Positions 26,969-37,500 of a DNA stretch of 64,000 bases are shown piece after piece. The notes below the pieces were generated by a model, which saw only the letters and a program-made list of their open reading frames with translations, was not told the origin of the DNA and did no database searches. Origin of the DNA: Paenibacillus pectinilyticus (GTDB taxonomy: Bacteria > Bacillota > Bacilli > Paenibacillales > NBRC-103111); assembly GCF_001700435.1 (NCBI RefSeq), contig NZ_LYPC01000014.1:682001-746000 (forward strand), in the 5' to 3' direction. Both the position numbers and the translations under genes were made by a program. Every line of letters starts with the position of its first letter. Position 1 is the first letter of the stretch.

Positions 26969-28494
26969 CCTATACGATCATGCTTGTTGAAGATGAACCG
27001 CCAATCCTTTATGCGATCAAGCATCTCATTGAAACGGAAACGGATGATTTCACGGTCATCGCTGCTGTACCTAATGGCAGAGATGCGCTGGAAGCTTTGG
27101 AGGGGCAGGTTCCCGATATCATTATTACGGATATTCAAATGCCATTCGTCAATGGGTTGGATTTAATTGCAGCTGTTCAGATCAGCCATCCTCAGATTAA
27201 ATGTGTCATACTAACAGGTCATAGTGATTTCGCATACGCGCAAAAAGCATTGCGCACGAACGCGTTCGATTATTTGTTGAAACCTATTCAGATAGATCAA
27301 CTTAGAAATCTATTGGCATCCCTAAAGGAAACGCTACAAGCAATCCGGTTTCAACGCGAACTAGCTGCCCTACATAACGCTATTTTTTTCGAACAATACG
27401 CGGATGAGGGCTCAATTCATTTTTCAAAAAGGTATCTAGCGCCTGTGGTCATTTGTGCCGGTCATTTCGCTCATGAAACTTGGTATGCGGATCATCCTGG
27501 CAGGCAATTTTGGGAGCAAACGGATCACTTGGCTGCGATTCAGACATCTTTCAAACCTATATGGCTCCTAAACGGATTTTCGTCGAATGAGCGAATCGTC
27601 GTTATCGGATTGGACGCACCCGAACATTCCGTCATAGAGGGAGTTGCTAGTACGCTTTCGCAACAGCTAAGTGAGGCTGGCATTCCCATTCAGATCATTT
27701 ATGGAGAGCCGGTTACAGAGCTAAGCGAACTCGCCCATGGGATCAAAAAGCTGAGAAGTGCTTTGGCCAAGAAGATTGTATTCGGCGAATCGGGGGTATT
27801 CCGAGAAATAAACGAGCCTGCTCCTTCGTCCCTTATCCCGAGCATCGATGAGAATCGATTCGTTTATTTGGCGCAGCATCCCAATAGGGAAGCGTTCAAA
27901 AAGGATTTCCTGTCTCTACTGAAAGAATGGCAAGCGAAGAAATATGTTCAAGCCAAAATTGACGCGTTATTGCAAGAAGTGGGACATAAGCTCGTTCATG
28001 TTCATCAGGCAGAGCTGGGGAAAATGTCCATATCCAACACCCTGATTTCTGAAGCGATTGGCAATTCGATGAGCTATTCGGAATTAGCTGAAGCCTATTG
28101 CCGTATCATTAGCGTCATTTATGAGCAGACGAGTCACAAATTGATGCATACGTCCGCTGCTGAAATTGTGGCCCATATGGAGGCGTATTTTGAGAATAAT
28201 TTCACGTCCGCTATTTCTTATAAAATGTTTCACGAGCTGTTCGGCTTTAATGAGACCTATTTAAGTCATGTATTTAAGCAGCAACGAGGGATTACGCCGA
28301 ATAAATATGTAACCAGATTGCGAATAGAGAAAGCCAAAGAGTTGATTAGTCTTCAGCCGGACACCCCATTGAAAACGATCGCTGCACTGGTGGGTTACGA
28401 AGATGCTTTTTACTTCAGCAGAGTGTTCAAAGAAATGACGGGCAGCAGTCCCTCCGAATTTAACAAACATGGCAAAGATCAGATCACACGATAA
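26965..28494 (+). CDS. YesN-type response regulator with AraC output domain
   Basis: Response regulator of 509 residues, starting with TTG preceded by GGGAGGTGA. The receiver (1-120) has VEDEPP, phospho-acceptor Asp in DIIITDIQMP and Lys in DYLLKPIQ. A long central region of unknown fold (about 130-400) is typical of the YesN group. Two AraC helix-turn-helix motifs end the protein (FHELFGFNETYLSHVFKQQ; LKTIAALVGYEDAFYFSRVF). It is translated coupled to the kinase and likely activates the importer upstream and the GH29-like/beta-helix pair downstream. Confidence 0.93.
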   Translation: MTYTIMLVEDEPPILYAIKHLIETETDDFTVIAAVPNGRDALEALEGQVPDIIITDIQMPFVNGLDLIAAVQISHPQIKCVILTGHSDFAYAQKALRTNAFDYLLKPIQIDQLRNLLASLKETLQAIRFQRELAALHNAIFFEQYADEGSIHFSKRYLAPVVICAGHFAHETWYADHPGRQFWEQTDHLAAIQTSFKPIWLLNGFSSNERIVVIGLDAPEHSVIEGVASTLSQQLSEAGIPIQIIYGEPVTELSELAHGIKKLRSALAKKIVFGESGVFREINEPAPSSLIPSIDENRFVYLAQHPNREAFKKDFLSLLKEWQAKKYVQAKIDALLQEVGHKLVHVHQAELGKMSISNTLISEAIGNSMSYSELAEAYCRIISVIYEQTSHKLMHTSAAEIVAHMEAYFENNFTSAISYKMFHELFGFNETYLSHVFKQQRGITPNKYVTRLRIEKAKELISLQPDTPLKTIAALVGYEDAFYFSRVFKEMTGSSPSEFNKHGKDQITR

Positions 28495-28574
28495 ATCTAT
28501 AGAAAGTCTAGGCGACTTATATGGATTATCTATGTAGCTTTGGCCCCATGCATGTTATAAATAAATAGCGCCAT

Positions 28575-28588
28575 ATAAAGCGCTTACA
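28575..28588 (+). promoter_or_regulatory. cre-like site before GH29-like gene
   Basis: ATAAAGCGCTTACA fits 12 of 14 positions of the CcpA consensus and lies 22 bases before the start codon. A TGTTATAAA extended -10-like stretch precedes it at about 28553. Confidence 0.5.
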
Positions 28589-28610
28589 ATTCGGAAGGGG
28601 TTGATTGTTT

Positions 28611-30848
28611 GTGTTGAAGAAATGGTTACTAGTCATCACGTTAACGTTGATGTTAGGAATGTTAGTCATGCCTATAGGACCGAGTACGTCATATGCTGAC
28701 ACCGTTGTCCCGCAAGCTGGTGCGAATCCCATTGTATTTAACCAAACCGCAACGACAGATAATCTTGTTTACTTAATGGCTGCAGGTTCTGAACATAATT
28801 CAAGCTTGACGATTGATAATTACGGCGTCCCCAAACACATGTGGATCAATAACTTTTTTGGCCGAACATCGGATTATATGATCTGGACCGTTAGTTTGGC
28901 AACCGCCGCTGATTATCATGTTGATGCTTTGTTAAGCAGCAGCACGAATACACCGCTGAAATTAAGTGTTGTAGGTACTTCCAATGTTCTTAACTTTACG
29001 ACAAGTAATATCGGGTGGGATAAACGGGATGCGGGTGTCATTTCGCTTCCTGCGGGAACGAGTCAGATTAAGCTTGAAGGGACAGCAGGAACTGCGAACG
29101 GGATGGCCATCAAATCCCTTGAGCTTATGCGAAATGAGGATTATCCCGCGTACCTATCGCGTATCTCAAGTTTTAAGAAAGATACGACTTGGCTCAGTAA
29201 TGCGGGATACGGACTTATGTTTCAATATGGCGCATGGGGATATCCGCAAACAGGCACGACGAAGAAATCCGTGGATAATCAAGCCGCTGACTTCAATGTA
29301 ACCAACTTTGTTAACATGGTCAAAAGCACAGGAGCTTCTTACGTTATCTGGTCGGCTAGCTGGTGGACGTATCAAATGAATGCACCGATAACCGCTGTGG
29401 ATAACATTGTCGGGAATGGAAACAGGACGTCGACAAGAGATCTTATTGGGGAAATTGCAGCTGCGCTGCATGCCAACAATATCAAATTTATGCTGTATTA
29501 TCATACGGGGCAAGATTCCCATCTTGGATATAATTCAACTGATTTTTGGCAAGCTCAGAACTGGCCAGCTGCCTTTACGACAACGGGTGTAGGTGACCGT
29601 TCCACCTTTTTCACAAATTGGAGCAATGTCATTACTGAAATGGGTAATCGTTATGGTACCAATCTGGATGGCTGGTTCTTTGATGATGGTACGATGTATT
29701 ACCCTGCGCCTTTTGAACAGTTAGGTCAAGCGGCGAGAGCTGGAAACCCGAATCGTCTAGTATCCTATAACGCATGGATTGCTTCTCGCTTTACAGATTT
29801 TCAAGATGTGTATTTTGCAGAAGGGGATTATGGTGAAGTGCATACCGGCAGTGCGCCTGTTGGCGGTAATGGTGTCTTTACGAGCGGACCACAAAAAGGG
29901 TTGTTACAACAAGCGATGTTTACGATGGAACAGGATTGGGGCGTACATGCAGCCAACACCAGCATAACTACACAAATTACGGGTGCGCAAGCCAGTTCCT
30001 GGCTGCAAAGCGCAAGCTCACGCAAAGTGCCGTTATCCTTTAACATGATGATGTGGGAAGATGGCTCGGTATCGCCGCAATCACTGCAGCTATTGATAGA
30101 TCTCAAGAACGCAGCGGCAACACCTTATGTGAATGATACGGATACCACCATCACATATGCCGGTTCCTCATGGGGATACTCCAACAATCGGGGGGCTGGG
30201 GATTACAATAATGATGTCCATTACACGACTAATAATTCGGATTATTTCCAATTTACCTTTAGTGGAACTGGGATTGACTATATCGGCCCCAAAGCTTCGA
30301 ATGAAGGGAATATCGATATCTATATCGATGGTGTGTTGCTAACCACAGTCACAGCTAACAATGGAGGCGCATATCAAGCCAAACAAACGATTTATTCCAA
30401 AACGGGTTTGTCGAATGGCTCACATGTCTTTAAAGCGGTGAAAAAAGATGGCGCCTACATGCAATTGGATGAATTGGTTATTCATCGAACCGTGCAGCTC
30501 AATAATACAGATCTAGCGTATACAGGCAGCTGGTCTCTCAGCTCGGGAAGAGGGGTTGGCGACTATTTAAATGATGTTCACTATACAACTACGAATGGGA
30601 ATTCGGTATCGTACACGTTCAATGGAAATGGTGTGGACTATGTGACGGAAACCTATAGTGATCAGGGTAATGTAGATGTGTATATCGACGGGACATTGGT
30701 GCAAACGGTCAATTGCTCGAATCCAACAAGGCTTGCGCAGCAAACCGTCTACAGTGTGAATGGCCTGACGCCGGGAACCCATACAATAAAATTGGTCAAA
30801 GCAAGCGGTACCTATATGCTGGTGGATGCTATCATTGCGAGAAGCTAA
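28611..30848 (+). CDS. secreted GH29-like (alpha-L-fucosidase-like) enzyme with two C-terminal jelly-roll repeats
   Basis: Secreted protein of 745 residues from GTG 28611 (TTG 28605 possible). The signal peptide ends near SYA-D. A beta-sandwich (about 40-170) is followed by a TIM-barrel region (175-505) whose motifs resemble alpha-L-fucosidases: FDVTNF-like FNVTNFVNMV, GASYVIWSASWW, RDLIGEIAAALHANNIKFMLYYH, and LDGWFFDDG with D358 at the usual nucleophile position. Two similar ~118-residue repeats (about 508-745), each with GVGDY/GAGDY-N-DVHY and VYIDG motifs, look like carbohydrate-binding jelly rolls. Co-transcribed with the beta-helix enzyme 29 bp downstream. Substrate assignment is tentative. 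Confidence 0.8.
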   Translation: MLKKWLLVITLTLMLGMLVMPIGPSTSYADTVVPQAGANPIVFNQTATTDNLVYLMAAGSEHNSSLTIDNYGVPKHMWINNFFGRTSDYMIWTVSLATAADYHVDALLSSSTNTPLKLSVVGTSNVLNFTTSNIGWDKRDAGVISLPAGTSQIKLEGTAGTANGMAIKSLELMRNEDYPAYLSRISSFKKDTTWLSNAGYGLMFQYGAWGYPQTGTTKKSVDNQAADFNVTNFVNMVKSTGASYVIWSASWWTYQMNAPITAVDNIVGNGNRTSTRDLIGEIAAALHANNIKFMLYYHTGQDSHLGYNSTDFWQAQNWPAAFTTTGVGDRSTFFTNWSNVITEMGNRYGTNLDGWFFDDGTMYYPAPFEQLGQAARAGNPNRLVSYNAWIASRFTDFQDVYFAEGDYGEVHTGSAPVGGNGVFTSGPQKGLLQQAMFTMEQDWGVHAANTSITTQITGAQASSWLQSASSRKVPLSFNMMMWEDGSVSPQSLQLLIDLKNAAATPYVNDTDTTITYAGSSWGYSNNRGAGDYNNDVHYTTNNSDYFQFTFSGTGIDYIGPKASNEGNIDIYIDGVLLTTVTANNGGAYQAKQTIYSKTGLSNGSHVFKAVKKDGAYMQLDELVIHRTVQLNNTDLAYTGSWSLSSGRGVGDYLNDVHYTTTNGNSVSYTFNGNGVDYVTETYSDQGNVDVYIDGTLVQTVNCSNPTRLAQQTVYSVNGLTPGTHTIKLVKASGTYMLVDAIIARS

Positions 30849-30877
30849 GTGTTTCATTGACACTGAGGAGAATAAAT

Positions 30878-32989
30878 ATGTCAAATATAGAAAATACAAA
30901 TATAACTTTCTATGTATCAACCGATGGTAACGATGAAAATTCGGGCATAGAATCAGCGCCATTTGCTACGTTAGAGAGGGCGAAAGAAGCTGTTCGTGAA
31001 ATGAAACAAAATATCTCCTGTCCCATCACAGTATATGTGAGAGAAGGTACCTATTATTTAGCTAAGCCGCTTACATTTCATTCAGCTGATTCGGGTTCAG
31101 CCGAAGCCATGATTACTTATCAGGCTTACCCAGGAGAGAAGCCGGTACTTAGCGGCGGGCGCCAAATAAGCGGCACATGGCAGCCCTATGAGAACGGCAT
31201 TATGATGTGCAAGTTGGAGGCGAGAGAAAGTGAGTGGCCACACTTTACTCAGCTTTTTGTAAATGGGAAGCGACAAACGCGAGCGAGATTTCCGAATAGC
31301 GGATTTCTCTACCCTGCTAAAGGAGAGCTGCATTGGCCGCATACCCAATTCAACTATGATTCAGCAACCTTCACAACGAAGTCGTGGCGGAAGCCGCATG
31401 AAGCTGTTATTCATATGTTCGGTAAAAACTACTGGGGAAATTTGCAGTGGCAAATGAAAGGGTTAGATACGTCAACCCAAACTATTCATTTCGGTGCTGG
31501 CGGCTATCAAATCAACGATATCATGCAAGGTTCAGAAGCAACGGGGATCGATGCTAGATCGAAATATTTTATCGAAAATGTATTTGAAGAATTAGATAGC
31601 CCGGGAGAGTGGTATCTGGATGCGGAGAAAGCTGATCTATATTGGATGCCGCCTCCTGGCACAGATGTGAATCAAGCCCTAGTTGAGGTACCCGTGTTAC
31701 AACAAGTCATCGCGTTTAAAGGGACACAAGAAGATCCTGTACACCATATCAGTTTATCCGGTTTTCGTATCGCGCACTCGACGAGCACCTTTCTAGAGGT
31801 ATATGAAGCGCCTTCGCTAGGAGATTGGACGATTCATCGAGGCGGCGCTGTATCCTTGGAAGGAGCTGAACATTGCACCGTGGAACATTGTTTCATGGAT
31901 GCTGTAGGCGGGAATGCTGTATTTCTTAATCAGTACAATCGTGCCAATCGTGTTTACGGGAATGAAATTCGTGAAGCGGGAGACAGCGGGATATGTGTAG
32001 TTGGCTCTAAGCAGCATACACTGGGAAGTCAGCATGCCTATCCTTCGGATAATGTGATCTCGAATAATTGGATCCATCATATCGGTGTGTTTGGTAAACA
32101 AACCGCTGGGGTTTTCGTGTCTATCAGTAAGGACAATACGATTAGTCATAACCACATCCATCATGTCCCGCGCGCGGCAATCTGTATCAATGATGGTACA
32201 TGGGGCGGCCATATTATTGAATATAACGACATTCATGATACCGTGCTGGAAACAGGCGATCATGGTCCATTCAATGCTTGGGGGCGAGACCGATTCTGGT
32301 GCTTAAATCAATCCCATGGGCCAGATTCACATGGAGCCGGGCATGTTACATTGGATGCCCAGAAGCCAGTTATCATTCGCAACAATCGATTTGTGGATCA
32401 TAAAGGCTGGGGCATCGATTTGGATGACGGCTCTTCGAATTATCACGTGTACAATAATTTGTGCATCGGCGTCAGTATCAAGCTTCGGGAAGGGGATTTC
32501 CGGACCATTGAGAACAATATTTTCATCAATGGCGCTAATCCGCCTGGTATTCATATTGGGTATGAACATAATCAGGATCGTTTCGAGCGTAATATTATTG
32601 TGATGGATTCCAAATTCGATAATCCCGAAGTGGATATTGATTTTAAAAAGGGAGATTCGCAAGGAGCGATTTACGAATTTATTGGCCCGCCCATGAAAGG
32701 AAAATGGCTTGAGGCCTTGGATTATAATGTATTCTTCAATGATAGTGGTCACTTTACCGCTACCGTGCACTATCGACCGTTGGGTTCACGCACTGAACGC
32801 TACAACTTGGAGCAATGGCAGCAGCTGGGTTGGGATGAGCACTCGGTGTATGGGGATCCACTATTTATCGATGCTCCGAATGGTGATTACAGGCTTAAAC
32901 CAGAATCACCAGCATTCCGTCTCGGTTTTAAAAGCTTTGAGATGGATCGATTCGGATTGTTATCCGATTTTCGTACACATCACAGTTAA
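30878..32989 (+). CDS. right-handed beta-helix glycosidase-like protein (GH141-like)
   Basis: Protein of 703 residues with a parallel beta-helix. The N terminus (FYVSTDGNDENSG, FATLERAKEAVRE, YPGEKPVLSGG) is characteristic of beta-helix glycoside hydrolases such as GH141 (fucosidase/xylanase group). The middle contains many N-x-I-x-x-N turns (SHNHIHH, YNDIHD, IRNNRFVDH). GAGGAG at 30865-30870 fixes ATG 30878; an upstream frame extension overlaps the preceding gene and has no ribosome site. No signal peptide is visible although the partner gene is secreted, so it may act on imported oligosaccharides. Exact activity is unknown. Confidence 0.82.
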   Translation: MSNIENTNITFYVSTDGNDENSGIESAPFATLERAKEAVREMKQNISCPITVYVREGTYYLAKPLTFHSADSGSAEAMITYQAYPGEKPVLSGGRQISGTWQPYENGIMMCKLEARESEWPHFTQLFVNGKRQTRARFPNSGFLYPAKGELHWPHTQFNYDSATFTTKSWRKPHEAVIHMFGKNYWGNLQWQMKGLDTSTQTIHFGAGGYQINDIMQGSEATGIDARSKYFIENVFEELDSPGEWYLDAEKADLYWMPPPGTDVNQALVEVPVLQQVIAFKGTQEDPVHHISLSGFRIAHSTSTFLEVYEAPSLGDWTIHRGGAVSLEGAEHCTVEHCFMDAVGGNAVFLNQYNRANRVYGNEIREAGDSGICVVGSKQHTLGSQHAYPSDNVISNNWIHHIGVFGKQTAGVFVSISKDNTISHNHIHHVPRAAICINDGTWGGHIIEYNDIHDTVLETGDHGPFNAWGRDRFWCLNQSHGPDSHGAGHVTLDAQKPVIIRNNRFVDHKGWGIDLDDGSSNYHVYNNLCIGVSIKLREGDFRTIENNIFINGANPPGIHIGYEHNQDRFERNIIVMDSKFDNPEVDIDFKKGDSQGAIYEFIGPPMKGKWLEALDYNVFFNDSGHFTATVHYRPLGSRTERYNLEQWQQLGWDEHSVYGDPLFIDAPNGDYRLKPESPAFRLGFKSFEMDRFGLLSDFRTHHS

Positions 32990-32996
32990 AGATGCG

Positions 32997-33036
32997 AGCT
33001 TAGTCCATTAGGGTATATGGATTAAGCTTTTTGTCA
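32997..33036 (+). terminator. intrinsic terminator after beta-helix gene
   Basis: A 12-bp stem (32997-33008 with 33017-33028, one G-T pair) followed by TTTTTGTC, beginning 8 bases after the stop. Confidence 0.88.
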
Positions 33037-33088
33037 TTAACTATAAAACGAATTTTTCACACGAGTAGAAAGTTCAGGGGATTATTGG

Positions 33089-33451
33089 ATGGCTAGTCGT
33101 CAAGAAGTTGCGGAACGTGCTGATGTCTCTGTTGCCGTAGTATCATATGTGCTTAACGGCAGGACCAACGTTAATTGGCTGTACTTGTTAATTATATGGG
33201 GAATCCTTTCGAGGCAGGTTTATTATTGCATATCGAATCCGCTGCGAGGAAAGAAGGATTCCTGGTGTTTTTTCAAAGCTATACATCGGATATGGAAGAT
33301 CCACTCATCTCATCCCTGCGCGGGCGAGTGGATGGGATTCCTGCTCGGTCAGCAGTTGATGACGGAGACCTACGACCGGATTCATGACTGGAATGTACCG
33401 CTATTATCTGTGACCATGAATTCATCTGTCTCTATTCGTATAGCTAGTTAG
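33089..33451 (+). pseudogene. LacI-family regulator, broken remnant
   Basis: A ribosome-site-like CAGGGGA precedes ATG and a LacI helix-turn-helix (RQEVAERADVSVAVVSYVLNGR). The expected linker of about 30 residues is missing, and the effector domain continues in another frame (AVLVNYMGNPFEAGLLLHIE, then AARKEGFLVFFQS). The first frame returns near 33340 (LGQQLMTETYDRIHDW) before stopping at 33451. So there is one internal deletion, two frame changes and loss of roughly the last 200 residues of a family that is about 330 long. It lies between the beta-helix gene terminator and a convergent hydrolase gene; it may once have regulated the neighbouring glycan locus. Confidence 0.8.
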
Positions 33452-33460
33452 CACAAACGA

Positions 33461-34114
33461 TTACATCGTTATAAGGCTAATTTTGGTTAGCGCTGCCCGA
33501 TTTCGTGTTCCCGGACTGTTAAGCATATGCCAAGCCGTGTACTGCTCAGCGTAAGGATTGCTTGCGGACATGCCGTCAACAGGAATAATGACATTGAAAC
33601 CTCTGAATGCAGCGCTAGTGGCTGTATGAAGAACTGCGCCGTTGGCGGAATAACCTGTAATTAGAACGTTTTTTATACAATTTGCTTGTAATATCTCTTC
33701 TAAATTAGTTTGGTAGAATTTATCAACGTTTGATTTCACAATTGGATCGCCTGGTGCAGGAGTTAGTTGCCAAGCAATATCCGTGGAATCTCCCGCATGT
33801 GTGAGACTGTAAACAACTAGCATGCCAATTTCGCGGCTCTTCGTCAACAGATGGTTAATCTTAGATATAGATGCTAGACAGCGATAATTATTGCAAATCG
33901 AGTTCTCCATATCCAAAACCAGAAGTGCGCTTGTGCTGGGGTCAATGACAATGGATTGAAGCTCTGGCGCAGGAGGTATGGAGATCGTATTCCATTCATC
34001 AATAATTGTCTTATCACTTACATTCGTTGGGTTAACCGTCTGTAACCAAAAACCATGATAACTAGGACTGTAAAAGTCACACCAATCCTCACATAAAGGG
34101 CACCAATAGATCAT
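33461..34114 (-). CDS. isochorismatase-fold hydrolase lacking the nucleophilic Cys
   Basis: Protein of 217 residues of the isochorismatase-like/cysteine hydrolase superfamily, with GGGAGGA 5 bases before ATG. The Asp (D68 in LLVLDME) and Lys (K127 in PIVKSNVDKF) of the usual Asp-Lys-Cys triad are present. The Cys position in the GYSANGAVLHTA loop is Ala160. The N terminus is unusual, with Cys5, Cys8 and Cys12 in WCPLCEDWC. Without the thiol, amidase chemistry is doubtful; isochorismatase-type or other chemistry, or a non-enzymatic role, is possible. It is encoded alone, converging on the LacI remnant. No substrate can be proposed. Confidence 0.82.
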   Translation of the reverse strand: MIYWCPLCEDWCDFYSPSYHGFWLQTVNPTNVSDKTIIDEWNTISIPPAPELQSIVIDPSTSALLVLDMENSICNNYRCLASISKINHLLTKSREIGMLVVYSLTHAGDSTDIAWQLTPAPGDPIVKSNVDKFYQTNLEEILQANCIKNVLITGYSANGAVLHTATSAAFRGFNVIIPVDGMSASNPYAEQYTAWHMLNSPGTRNRAALTKISLITM

Positions 34115-34254
34115 GCTATTCCTCCCTCATATATCCTATTGTCATATATATTAATTAAAGGAATAGAAGGTGACATAACCGTTATTCCGATTACTTATTG
34201 ATTAGAGATGGATACTGCCCACTTACTTACACTTACCCACTCAAAATCCTTAAC

Positions 34255-34303
34255 AAAAAGGCAACCCCCATCCATCCATTAGGACGGTCGGGGGTTGCCT
34301 CTT
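34255..34303 (-). terminator. intrinsic terminator after the YjcZ-like gene
   Basis: An 11-bp perfect stem, AGGCAACCCCC with GGGGGTTGCCT, followed on the minus strand by TTTTTG. It lies 32 bases after the YjcZ-like stop. Confidence 0.88.
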
Positions 34304-34334
34304 CATTTAAAGCCTTTCCTTGTTGATCAAGGAA

Positions 34335-34439
34335 TTACCAAACAAAAGCTGACGTGATGATGACCAAAAGAATAAAGAGAACCAAGACAAATGCGCTTGT
34401 ACGTCCATGACCTACTTCTCCACAACCTACTGCTCCCAT
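34335..34439 (-). CDS. YjcZ-family micro-protein (34 residues)
   Basis: Small membrane protein with a Gly/Cys/His-rich start (MGAVGCGEVGHGR) and one hydrophobic helix (SAFVLVLFILLVIITSAF), ending VW. This is the layout of the YjcZ family of spore-associated peptides in Bacillales, usually 25-50 residues. GAGAGGA lies 12 bases before ATG, with a closer GTGAG. It has its own terminator downstream. Too short for routine ORF calling. The family role is unresolved; expression during sporulation is typical of the group but no sporulation promoter is evident here. Confidence 0.82.
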   Translation of the reverse strand: MGAVGCGEVGHGRTSAFVLVLFILLVIITSAFVW

Positions 34440-34574
34440 GTTTACTCACATTCCTCTCGATGATATTTTATTACCGTATTATCATACGTGAGGGACATGG
34501 TTTTTGATTGTACGTATGTCATTAGAGCGGTTTATTTCCATGAAAGATGATTGTGTGTTCTGTGATTTTCGATC

Positions 34575-37500
34575 CTACGCCTTTGGGAAATATCCTCGTT
34601 CGACGGCATGCTCAACAAGAGCGGCAACCAATTCTTTTAAGTTGGGCAAAGGGCTTAAGGAACCAGCTTTCTGAATGGAGCTCTCGCAGTCATACAGGTA
34701 CGGGGAGGTTCTAACCCCGTCGCCTTCCAATAAGGGGATGGCTAATTGAACGGCTTCCTTGCTAATGTTGTTGCCTACGGTAATGACCCACTTTTCGAAC
34801 TCTTTTGGCGGTAAGAGGTCAATGGAATACCCTAGATCTCTCAACGCTTCAATGAAGGCATCATAATGGGCTTGAATCGGATTACAGATGTGGTAGATTT
34901 CACCGAATGTGCGCTGTTTCATTAAGGCAACCATAAAGCTGCTCGCAAAGTCTATGGGGGAAATATCCATATAGGTATCAACGACAGGCGCTTTACCTAG
35001 CAGCAGGAAAGCCTTAATCATCCGATAGAAGTAGTTTTCATGTATGTTGGTTTGAAAGCGGCCCGTCACACTGTGGCAGGATAGATTGCCTGCTCGATAA
35101 ATCGAACATGGCAGCCCGGCCATAATGGCCTCAACGACGGACTTTTCTGCTAAAAGCTTGCTGTTTGTATATACATTTTCCAGTTTATACGTATAGAAAT
35201 CCGTCATATTTTGGGATCCGGTTTCCCAATAACCCGATGATGCCATATCTTCCGGTATTCCTATGGTAGAAACAAAGTGGAAAGGAAGGGTCTTTCTTTC
35301 GTATACCAATTTCAGCAGGTTTTGAGTGCCAATCACGTTCGTTGCTTGAAAATCATCCGTACTGCCAAAATGTCTAACATCCGCACCAGCATGAATGATG
35401 GAGGTGATTTTAGTGGTCATGAGCTTGTGGTCTTCGTCGCTTAGACCTAAGTCCGCATTGACCAAATCACCCTCGAGTACGAAAATCCTGTTCGTATACT
35501 TGGCGAAGAACTCTTGACCTAAGTAGGAATCCAACGTTTCCCAAACCCTGGAGATTCCGTTATGACCCAATTTAGGGCGAACCAGTAGGTGGAGGTTGGC
35601 CTTCGTGGTTGTTAACAGTTCATAGATCAAGTGTGAACCTAAATAGCCAGTTGCTCCAGTTAGCAAGATGTCCGAACCTAAACCGTCTTGGCCACTCAAC
35701 GCTACCTTTGGTAGAAGAGGCAACTCACTAAGTGTTATATACTCGGCGACAGGCGTTACTTCTTCTTCATCCGTATCGGTAGGTAACGTAGCCATATAGG
35801 CAGCCAAATCCTTCACGGTTGGATGTTCATACAAATCATTCATCCGCAAGTTGAGATAATCCTGCTTTAATCGGGATAAAACCGCCATAACCCCTAGAGA
35901 ATCTCCACCGATCTCGAAAAAACTTTCATTGCGGCTGACACGCGTAAGTCCTAAAACTTCAGACCATACGGATGCTATGACATGCTCTAGTTCACCGACA
36001 GGCTCTTCATAAGGAATATTTGACTCGGCAAGATCGATGTTATCCATGGCGAGCAGTTTTTTTCTGTCTACTTTGCCTGTTGGCGAGAGCGGTATTTCTT
36101 TTAGACTATAAAAGAAACTAGGAATCATATAGTAGGGAACATATGATTTCAAATGCTCGCGCAGCTCAGCACTGGTTACTTGTGATTTGACCGAGTAGAA
36201 GCAAGATAAATGCTTTACCGTATTGTTATCCTGGATAGCGACCACGGCTGCATCGAGGACGGAAGGGTGTTTGGACAAAGCGTTCTCGATCTCGCCTATT
36301 TCAATGCGGAAGCCACGCAGTTTTAATTGCCCGTCTTTCCGATACTGAAATTCAAGGTTGCCATCCGGTAAGATTTTGACTATATCGCCCGATTTATAAA
36401 CTTTTGCATTCGGGACACTGCTGAAAGGGTTAGGAATGAAAACTTCATTCGTTTTGTCAGGAAGATTCAAATACCCCTTGGCGAGGGCAAAGGTTTCGAT
36501 GAAAAGCTCTCCTTCTTCGCCGACTTCCGCAAGCAAACCGTCAGCTTTCACTACGTAAATCTTGAAATTGCCGATAGGAGAGCCAATAGGGACCGTTATC
36601 GATTTGCTGTTCCAATAGTCCGTTATTTTGTAGGTGGTAGTCACGACGGTGCACTCTGTTGGACCATAGGCATTAAAAATAATGATATCTTTTCCAAACT
36701 TATCTTGGAATTTGCGTACATGATCAGAGAGCAGCGCCTCTCCGCCGACGATAATATGTCTGACTGTCCGCCACATGGATTGGGGGGAAGGAATTGTCGT
36801 TTCGGATAACCTATTAAATACAGATGTGGGAATACAACCAATGATAGTTATTTTTTTGCTTTCAAGAAGTGATACAAAAAGATCAGGCGTCAGTTGCTCA
36901 TCCTTTGTCAAAATGACGAGCGTTGCACCGTTCAGCAAGCAGTTAAATGTGTCCAAGATGGAAGCATCAAAACTAAAGGTAGAAAACTGCGTGAGTACGT
37001 CAGCACTCGAAATGTTCAATTGGTTGGTGAACGTATTCCAAAGATTCACGACTCCTCTGTGAGCAATCAGTGTACCTTTCGGATTCCCGGTGGAACCAGA
37101 AGTGTAAATGACATAGGCCACATCATCTGGCGTGAGGTTGGCATCCTCGAAGCTCGTTTCATTGTGCCCAAAACAATGCTCTATGGAAATGGGGGTATCG
37201 ATACCTAACGTAAGACATAACTCAGCTGCGCTTTCGAGGTGGCTCTCTTTTACAATCAGTTGTTTACAGCTAGCGTTCTGTACGATATACCGATTCCGTT
37301 CAATAGGGTGCTCCGGGTCAATAGGGACATAAATGCCACCCATGCGTAATACTCCAAGAATGGAGATGACGGTTTCGGGACTGCGCTCCATATAAATACC
37401 GACAAAATCGCCTTTACGGCAGCCGGCATTCGTCAATGCGTTCGCAACCTGAGAACTTTTGTTGAATAAGTCAGCATAAAGAATTTCATTGTTACCGTGA

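Noticed and set aside
30713..30877. Upstream extension of the beta-helix gene
   Set aside because: Overlaps the end of the GH29-like gene in another frame; GAGGAG clearly selects ATG 30878.
31817..32770. Long minus-strand frames opposite the beta-helix gene
   Set aside because: Antisense shadows caused by repeated Asn/Ile/His codons; no ribosome sites or family motifs.
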